Assembly: GCA_030378125.1 (NCBI GenBank)
Contig: JAUCGN010000060.1
Location: forward strand, 1 to 9,460
DNA from: Thiotrichales bacterium HSG1
GTDB lineage: Bacteria; Pseudomonadota; Gammaproteobacteria; Beggiatoales; Beggiatoaceae
DNA: 9,460 nt
Direction: 5' to 3'
Shown here: positions 5,320 through 9,460 of the stretch, one piece after another
Layout: each line of letters begins with the position of its first letter
How positions within the stretch are numbered: the stretch's first letter is position 1
Notes under the pieces: generated by a model
What the model was told of the DNA's origin: nothing
Databases searched by the model: none
Seen by the model: the letters and a program-made list of their open reading frames with translations, nothing else
Translations under genes and position numbers: made by a program

Positions 5320-7794
5320 GCTTTTAATCTTGAAGCTGCATTCGATTATCATTTCTGATGATATTCCTTGTTGCATTTTTTCTGATGGTGCGAGTGGTAA
5401 AGGTTCTTTAGATGGAAAGCAAGGACTTTCTTTTGCTGAGATATTGGTAAGCATAAGTATGTCAAATAGCTTATCTTCATATAATTTTGGATATTTTTTA
5501 TACCAGTTACGGTGAATGACTAAAGATTCACTAAAATAGTTATGAGATGTATTTTTATCTTTTAGCTTAAAAAAATAAAATGTACCTAAATTATACAATA
5601 CATCTGCAATATAAGGTTCATAAGTTTTCTCATTTAATTTAACTAATTGTCGATAAAGCTTTAAAGCTTCCAAATAATATTGTTCTGTTAATTCATGATG
5701 ATTAGTTTTGTTATGTAAAGTTGCTAAATTGTTTAAAATACCTGCAACATCAGGTTCATAAACACTTGGATTAGTTTTAGCCAGTTTTCTGTCAATATTT
5801 AAAGCTTTCAAATAATATTGTTTTGCTAATTCATAGCGATCAGTTTTATTATATACATTTGCTAAATTATTCAGAGTACTTGCAATATAATGTTCATAAA
5901 CTTCTGGATTGGTTTTTTGGGTAAGTTTTTGATAAAGTTTTATGGCTTCCAAACAATGTTTTTCAGCCAATTCATATTGATTGGTCTCATTGTACAGACT
6001 TGCCAAATTATTAAGGTTTAAAGCCACATCAGATTCGTAAATTTTAGAATTAGTTTTGGCCAGTTTTCTGTTAATATTTAAAGCTTCCAAATAATATTTT
6101 TCTGCCAATTCATAGCGGTTGGTATCTTTATATAAACCTGCTAAATTATTAATATTCAAAGCCACTTTAGCTTCATAAGCTTTAGGATTAGTTTTGGCCA
6201 GTTTTCTGTTAATATCTAAAGCTTCCAGATAATATTGTTCCGCTAATTTATAGTGGTTGATATTATTATATAGATTTGCTAAATTAATAAGAATTGTTGC
6301 AACATAAGATTCATAAGCCTTGGGATTGGTTTTAGCTAGTTTTCTACGAATATCTAAAGCTTCCAAATAATATTTTTCTGCCAACTCATAGCGGTTGGTA
6401 TTATCTAACAAACTTGCCAAATTATTCAAAGTTCTTGCAACATAAGGTTCATAAGCATTGGGATTGGCTTGGGCTAGTTTTCGGTAAAGTTCTAAAGATT
6501 CCAAAGAATGTTTTTCTGCCAAGTCATAGCGGCTGGTATCACTGTATAGATTTGCCAAATTATACAGAGTCATAGCAACATTAGGTTTATAAACCATAGG
6601 GTTGGTTTGACCAAGTTGCCTATCAAGTTCTAAAGCTTCCAAATAATGTTTTTCTGCCAACTTATAACGGTTGGTTTCATTATATAAAATTGCTAAATTA
6701 TACAGAGTCATGGATACATAATGTTTATAAGCCTTAGGATTGGCTTGGGCTAGTTTTCTACGAATATCTAAAGCCTCTAAATGATGTTTTTCTGCCAACT
6801 CATAGCGATTGGTATCGCTGTATAGACTTGCCAAATTATTCAGAGTCATAGTCACATAAGGTTTATAAACCTTGGGATTAACTTGGCTAAATTTTCTACG
6901 AATATCTAAAGCCTCTAAATGATGTTTTTCTGCTAATTCATAGCGGTTGGTATCGCTGTATAGAATTGCCAAATTATCCAGAACTATAGCCACATTAGGT
7001 TCAAAATTACTCAAAATTATAGCATTAGGCTCAAAAACGTTGGAAGGGATTTTGGCTAGTTTTCTACGAATATCTAAAGATTCCAAATAATATTTTTCTG
7101 CCAATTCATATTGGTTGGTATTTCTATATAAAATTGCTAAATTATTCAGAATTATAGCCACATCAAGTATACTACCTAATTCTCTATCAATCTGTAAAAT
7201 ATCCTCACAAATCGGAATCGCTTGCTTAAATTGTTGCTGTTTTTGTAATAACATAGCATAAGCAAAAGCATATTCCCGATTCTCCTGTCGATAATTATAA
7301 GCTTTCTTCAAATGTGGCAAAGCTTCCACAGGTTTATATTGCAAACTCAACGCCTGACCCTTAATAAAATTCGCACTAGCTGCTTGTGTAACTTTATTTT
7401 CCAAATGTTTATCCAACAATTCCCCAGCCAAACGCTCTGCCTCCGCAAAATCACCCTTCTGCAAAGCTACCAAAGCCTGTTCCACAAAACCCTGAATATT
7501 CTTATCATCGACATTATCTCGCCTAAACCGCTCAACTTCCTGCTCCAAAGAACGGTATCTATCCGCCAACTCATCTAACTCTTTATTTTTTTCTTCTAAA
7601 GTTAAATCTCTCTCATCTAAATTTTTTAACAAACGGTCAACAACACGTTGCGGAACACCATTGCAAATAATCGTCACCGCCCCACCAATCTTAGTATTAT
7701 CCATCACCGGACTACAATTACCCGTTGTTTGTTGCCCAAAAGCCAAAACAGTTTGACTTATCGTGAAAATGATAGTAAATAGTAGAATTTTCAT
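5314..7794 (-). CDS. Secreted 826-residue protein with about twelve KLC-like TPR units
   Basis: Residues 1-18 or 1-20 form a Sec signal peptide (MKILLFTIIFTISQTVLA then FGQQ), so the protein is predicted to be periplasmic or secreted. Next come a CSPV-x6-G-x6-C motif (C27 to C44), a charged coiled-coil-like stretch at about 55-95, and degenerate TPR-like helices at 101-205. Twelve units of 46 residues start at 212, 268, 314, 360, 406, 452, 498, 544, 590, 637, 683 and 729, with consensus NLAxLYxxTNRYELAEKxYL followed by EALdixRKLAkxNPkaYep. The last unit is degenerate, and the tail from about 786 is unrelated. TPRs bind proteins; no enzymatic domain is visible. The ATG lies 6 bp after the toxin gene's stop, with AGGT as a weak ribosome binding site, so it is probably the last gene of a four-gene unit. 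The stop codon lies inside the repeat element at 5142-5319, so the original C-terminus may have been altered. Confidence 0.88.
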   Translation of the reverse strand: MKILLFTIIFTISQTVLAFGQQTTGNCSPVMDNTKIGGAVTIICNGVPQRVVDRLLKNLDERDLTLEEKNKELDELADRYRSLEQEVERFRRDNVDDKNIQGFVEQALVALQKGDFAEAERLAGELLDKHLENKVTQAASANFIKGQALSLQYKPVEALPHLKKAYNYRQENREYAFAYAMLLQKQQQFKQAIPICEDILQIDRELGSILDVAIILNNLAILYRNTNQYELAEKYYLESLDIRRKLAKIPSNVFEPNAIILSNFEPNVAIVLDNLAILYSDTNRYELAEKHHLEALDIRRKFSQVNPKVYKPYVTMTLNNLASLYSDTNRYELAEKHHLEALDIRRKLAQANPKAYKHYVSMTLYNLAILYNETNRYKLAEKHYLEALELDRQLGQTNPMVYKPNVAMTLYNLANLYSDTSRYDLAEKHSLESLELYRKLAQANPNAYEPYVARTLNNLASLLDNTNRYELAEKYYLEALDIRRKLAKTNPKAYESYVATILINLANLYNNINHYKLAEQYYLEALDINRKLAKTNPKAYEAKVALNINNLAGLYKDTNRYELAEKYYLEALNINRKLAKTNSKIYESDVALNLNNLASLYNETNQYELAEKHCLEAIKLYQKLTQKTNPEVYEHYIASTLNNLANVYNKTDRYELAKQYYLKALNIDRKLAKTNPSVYEPDVAGILNNLATLHNKTNHHELTEQYYLEALKLYRQLVKLNEKTYEPYIADVLYNLGTFYFFKLKDKNTSHNYFSESLVIHRNWYKKYPKLYEDKLFDILMLTNISAKESPCFPSKEPLPLAPSEKMQQGISSEMIIECSFKIKSF
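5473..7158 (-). repeat. Tandem 138-bp coding repeats in the TPR gene
   Basis: The DNA encoding residues 212-774 of the TPR protein consists of twelve consecutive units of about 138 bp. Phrases such as 'ttctgccaa(c/t)tcatagcg(g/a)ttggtatc' recur nearly unchanged (for example near 6110, 6378, 6798 and 6932). Similarity is highest between units 2 and 3 (around 6750-6990), which suggests recent duplication or gene conversion. Two units deviate: unit 1 carries an extra ten residues including a repeated 'FEPN', and unit 9 has one extra residue. Confidence 0.9.
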
Positions 7795-7800
7795 AGTTTT

Positions 7801-8046
7801 TTACCTATAACTTTTACTTCTATGTCTAACCCTGTAAACGGTTATAATATCAGCTTCAATATCAAATAATATCCTATAATTACCAACCCTTAACCTAAAT
7901 TCTGGCTGAAAATTGACTAATTTTTTGAAATTTGAAACTCTTGGAAAATGCTCTAACTCTTCAATTTTAGAGAATATCTTTAAAGCAAGTTTTTTATCCA
8001 TCTTTGACAAATCTTTTATCGCTTTATCATCAATTTTGACAATCAT
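7801..8046 (-). CDS. RelE/ParE-superfamily type II toxin
   Basis: The 81-residue basic protein has the RelE/ParE fold pattern: an N-terminal strand (MIVKIDDKAIKDLSKMD), a helical hairpin with 'KIFSKIEELEHFP' at about 23-35, and the C-terminal strands 'FRLRVGNYRILFDIE' and 'ITVYRVRHRSKSYR', which contain the Arg/Tyr/His residues typical of RelE-type ribosome-dependent mRNases. ParE-type gyrase inhibition cannot be excluded, although the 'RVGNYRI' and 'RHRS' ending favours RelE. Its ATG (8044-8046) overlaps the antitoxin stop by one base (TAATG), giving tight translational coupling. It looks intact. Its position between two TPR protein genes, 6 bp before the large one, is unusual for a TA pair. 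Confidence 0.85.
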   Translation of the reverse strand: MIVKIDDKAIKDLSKMDKKLALKIFSKIEELEHFPRVSNFKKLVNFQPEFRLRVGNYRILFDIEADIITVYRVRHRSKSYR

Positions 8047-8273
8047 TATAAACCTAATTTAGCTCTTGCATCATCAATATCATATTTCTGATTATTTTCC
8101 TTCTTAGCTTGCTGTAAAATCAGATAATCATCACTATCTTTTTCAATCGCTTCAATATCCAAAATATCCTCCTGCATCCTAACTTCCTCAACAATACCAC
8201 TCTTCAAACTATTAATAATGGTCAAAAAAACACTTACTTTATCATCTGGTATGTCCAACTGGATAGTTTTCAT
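8046..8273 (-). CDS. Antitoxin partner of the RelE/ParE-type toxin
   Basis: This 75-residue acidic protein begins MKTIQLDIPDDKV, probably a short DNA-binding or dimerisation strand, and ends with 'NNQKYDIDDARAKLGL', a toxin-binding tail like those of many RelE antitoxins. I chose the ATG at 8271-8273 because GGGAG lies 9 bp upstream. The in-frame ATG at 8306 has no ribosome binding site and would overlap the preceding gene. The stop TAA overlaps the toxin's ATG. TA pairs normally repress their own promoter; here the 14-bp gap to the upstream gene suggests they are read, at least partly, from a promoter before 8941. Confidence 0.82.
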   Translation of the reverse strand: MKTIQLDIPDDKVSVFLTIINSLKSGIVEEVRMQEDILDIEAIEKDSDDYLILQQAKKENNQKYDIDDARAKLGL

Positions 8274-8287
8274 CAAGTTAATCTCCC

Positions 8288-8941
8288 TTATTTTTTTGCA
8301 TCGCATCCAGTAATATTAATATCACCCGTTGTCACATCTTTTAATACCGGACTACAGATTCCCTCTGTCGAAATATTTGTACTAGCTTTTCTAGCTTCAA
8401 TATAACTTTTTAACATTTTACTCATTGGATTATTCGGGTCTAACTGAATGGATTCATTGTAAATTTTAACCGCTTCATCCACACTACTCAAATAAGCCAA
8501 TGTCCCAGCATATCTGACCCAATTAGCCTTTTGTCTATTATCCGTTACTTTAGACCACTTCCCAAAATAATTCCTAGCCTTTTTAGTATTTCCAACCTGC
8601 AACTGCTGCAAAGCCTCATCAGCCTCCAAATCCCCCTGTTTTTGAGACTGCAATAAAACCTGCACTACTTCGACTAATTGTTTATTCAACTCATCATGAG
8701 AAAGCAATTGTTCATCCTTTTGGGATAATTGTTCTTTGTGATTTTCCAATAAAACTAGCACTACCTTTTCCGAAACAACTGGTTCATTAACAATGGATTC
8801 ATTATCACCAATAAATTGAATAATAGTAAAAAAAATTCCAACAATAGCCAAAACAACACTTACAATAGTTAGTATGCTATTAAAAAAATTCCACTCTTTA
8901 GTTAAAAAATAGTTTTTTAGCCGATTTGATATATTTAACAT
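8288..8941 (-). CDS. Membrane-anchored protein with TPR-like helices and C-terminal CSPV motif
   Basis: The 217 residues comprise a basic N-terminus, one membrane segment at about 22-44 (ILTIVSVVLAIVGIFFTIIQ), a polar helical stretch with coiled-coil character at about 60-110, TPR-like helices at about 105-170 ('ADEALQQLQVGNTKKARNYF' and 'DEAVKIYNESIQLDPNNP'), and a C-terminal CSPV-x6-G-x6-C motif (C196 to C213). The positive charges before and acidic residues after the helix predict a periplasmic C-terminus. The start is supported by AGGGAA (8947-8952), 6 bp before the ATG. It is the first gene of the minus-strand cluster and is divergent from the cytochrome gene. I do not recognise a named family. 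The TPR part and motif suggest that it acts with the secreted TPR protein at the end of the cluster. Confidence 0.8.
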   Translation of the reverse strand: MLNISNRLKNYFLTKEWNFFNSILTIVSVVLAIVGIFFTIIQFIGDNESIVNEPVVSEKVVLVLLENHKEQLSQKDEQLLSHDELNKQLVEVVQVLLQSQKQGDLEADEALQQLQVGNTKKARNYFGKWSKVTDNRQKANWVRYAGTLAYLSSVDEAVKIYNESIQLDPNNPMSKMLKSYIEARKASTNISTEGICSPVLKDVTTGDINITGCDAKK

Positions 8942-8978
8942 AATTATTCCCTGTTTTAGATGATTAAAAAATATTACT

Positions 8979-9011
8979 GTTAAGATTCACTTAAGATTTC
9001 TTTGCTATTAT
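8979..9011 (+). promoter_or_regulatory. PmrA/QseB-like direct-repeat box and -10 upstream of the SHP cytochrome gene
   Basis: GTTAAG (8979-8984), five bases, then CTTAAG (8990-8995) fit the NTTAAD-N5-HTTAAD half-site pattern of PmrA/QseB-type response regulators. TATTAT at 9006-9011 is a possible -10, placing the box over the -35 region as in activated promoters. About 30 bp of leader would follow before the ATG at 9041. Related cytochrome clusters in other gammaproteobacteria are, from memory, linked to qseBC-type two-component genes. The same interval must also hold the promoter of the minus-strand cluster; a TATAAT reads on that strand at 9007-9012, without a good -35. Confidence 0.45.
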
Positions 9012-9040
9012 AGCACCATACTTATCTTGAGGATTAAACC

Positions 9041-9448
9041 ATGCAAATTAAACTAATGGCTATTTTATTATTACTATCAACTACATTACATGCTACACCA
9101 GTCGATGACCTATTAGCAGAATACCGTTCTACCGGAGTTGAATCTTTCAGTGCAGAAAATGGAAAGGTTTTATGGTCACAAGAATTTACCGATGCCAAAA
9201 CTGGTAAAATTCGTCAATGTACTACCTGTCATACTGCTGATTTACGCAATGAAGGTAAACATGCCAGAACAGGTAAAGTTATCAAACCATTAGCCCCAAG
9301 TGCTAATCCAAAACGCTTGACCAAGCTAAAGAAAATTCGTAAATGGTTCAAACGCAACTGCAAATGGACTGTTGGACGTGAATGTACTGCCCAAGAAAAA
9401 GGCGATATTTTACTTTTTATCCAAAATTTTAATGGAGAACAACAATGA
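9041..9448 (+). CDS. shp: SHP-type monohaem cytochrome c (DUF1924 family)
   Basis: The 135-residue protein has a signal peptide (1-18, ending LHA before TPVDD), so it acts in the periplasm. A single haem-binding CTTCH lies at 60-64. Its pattern matches the 'sphaeroides haem protein' family: the haem motif is followed by 'GKHARTGKVIKPLAPSANP' at 72-90, then a basic helix and an N-C pair (N106-C107) with a second cysteine, C115. In studied SHPs an asparagine is the sixth haem ligand, lies next to a disulfide cysteine, and leaves on reduction so that O2 or NO can bind. N106 with C107/C115 fits that arrangement. The start is supported by GAGGA, 7 bp before the ATG. The stop overlaps the next gene by 4 bp (ATGA). 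SHP genes usually sit with genes for a dihaem cytochrome c and a membrane cytochrome b. Confidence 0.85.
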   Translation: MQIKLMAILLLLSTTLHATPVDDLLAEYRSTGVESFSAENGKVLWSQEFTDAKTGKIRQCTTCHTADLRNEGKHARTGKVIKPLAPSANPKRLTKLKKIRKWFKRNCKWTVGRECTAQEKGDILLFIQNFNGEQQ

Positions 9449-9460
9449 AATTTATCTTAA
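9445..9460 (+). CDS. Start of the next gene, probably the dihaem cytochrome c partner (cut by window edge)
   Basis: An ATG at 9445-9447 overlaps the SHP stop (ATGA) and is preceded by GGAGAA. Only five codons are visible (MKFIL), consistent with the start of a signal peptide. The expected product is a dihaem cytochrome c (DHC), based only on the usual shp-dhc-cyt b gene order; the visible residues cannot confirm it. Confidence 0.5.

Noticed and set aside
5267..5515. Plus-strand 82-residue open frame
   Set aside because: It starts within the palindromic repeat and runs opposite the TPR gene's 3' end. It is a shadow.
7312..7578. Plus-strand 88-residue open frame
   Set aside because: It lies opposite the N-terminal part of the TPR gene and has no ribosome binding site or family resemblance.
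8274..8306. Longer start for the antitoxin, giving 86 residues
   Set aside because: The ATG at 8304-8306 has no ribosome binding site and overlaps the preceding gene, while the ATG at 8271-8273 has a GGGAG at suitable distance and gives a typical antitoxin N-terminus.

Overview
The window is AT-rich bacterial DNA. It looks like a gammaproteobacterium, and the closest match from memory is a sulfur-oxidising Thiotrichales/Beggiatoaceae-type genome. That placement is inference. It rests on an SHP-type cytochrome preceded by a PmrA/QseB-like operator, an ordinary bacterial leuB, long tetratricopeptide (TPR) proteins with 46-residue units, type II toxin-antitoxin (TA) pairs, and many intergenic repeats built on 'GAATCAGGATT...' and 'TTTTGAACAAGATTTAACGG'.

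Layout, left to right. (1) 1-1788, minus strand: a membrane sensor with a large periplasmic domain and at least two PAS domains, cut by the window edge. (2) 1937-4010, plus strand: leuB (leucine biosynthesis) and, 4 bp later, a multi-pass membrane protein of the LPG-synthase-TM/UPF0104 flippase-like family. A candidate terminator hairpin follows. (3) 4130-5320: a repeat-rich accessory patch. It holds a ~214-bp tandem duplication, nested inverted repeats, a YoeB-type toxin gene broken by two in-frame stops, its still-open antitoxin partner, and a 178-bp near-palindrome. (4) 8941 down to 5314, minus strand: a compact four-gene cluster. Its order is a membrane-anchored TPR-like protein, an antitoxin, a RelE/ParE-type toxin (stop and start overlap by 1 bp), and a secreted 826-residue protein with twelve KLC-like TPR units. 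(5) 9041-9460, plus strand, divergent: an SHP-type monohaem cytochrome c overlapping the start of a further gene that I expect to be its dihaem cytochrome partner.

The most noteworthy signal is in region 4. The first and last proteins of the cluster share a motif of identical spacing, CSPV-x6-G-x6-C. It lies at the C-terminus of the membrane protein and just after the signal peptide of the secreted TPR protein, so both copies are predicted to be periplasmic. With an apparently intact TA pair between them, this looks like an envelope TPR module co-transcribed with a TA module. I do not recognise it as a described system.

The second signal is in region 3. Ends of the inverted-repeat elements coincide with 3' ends of minus-strand reading frames and supply their TGA stop codons, in the TPR gene and in a short duplicated frame. 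Most differences between the two copies of that frame are synonymous.
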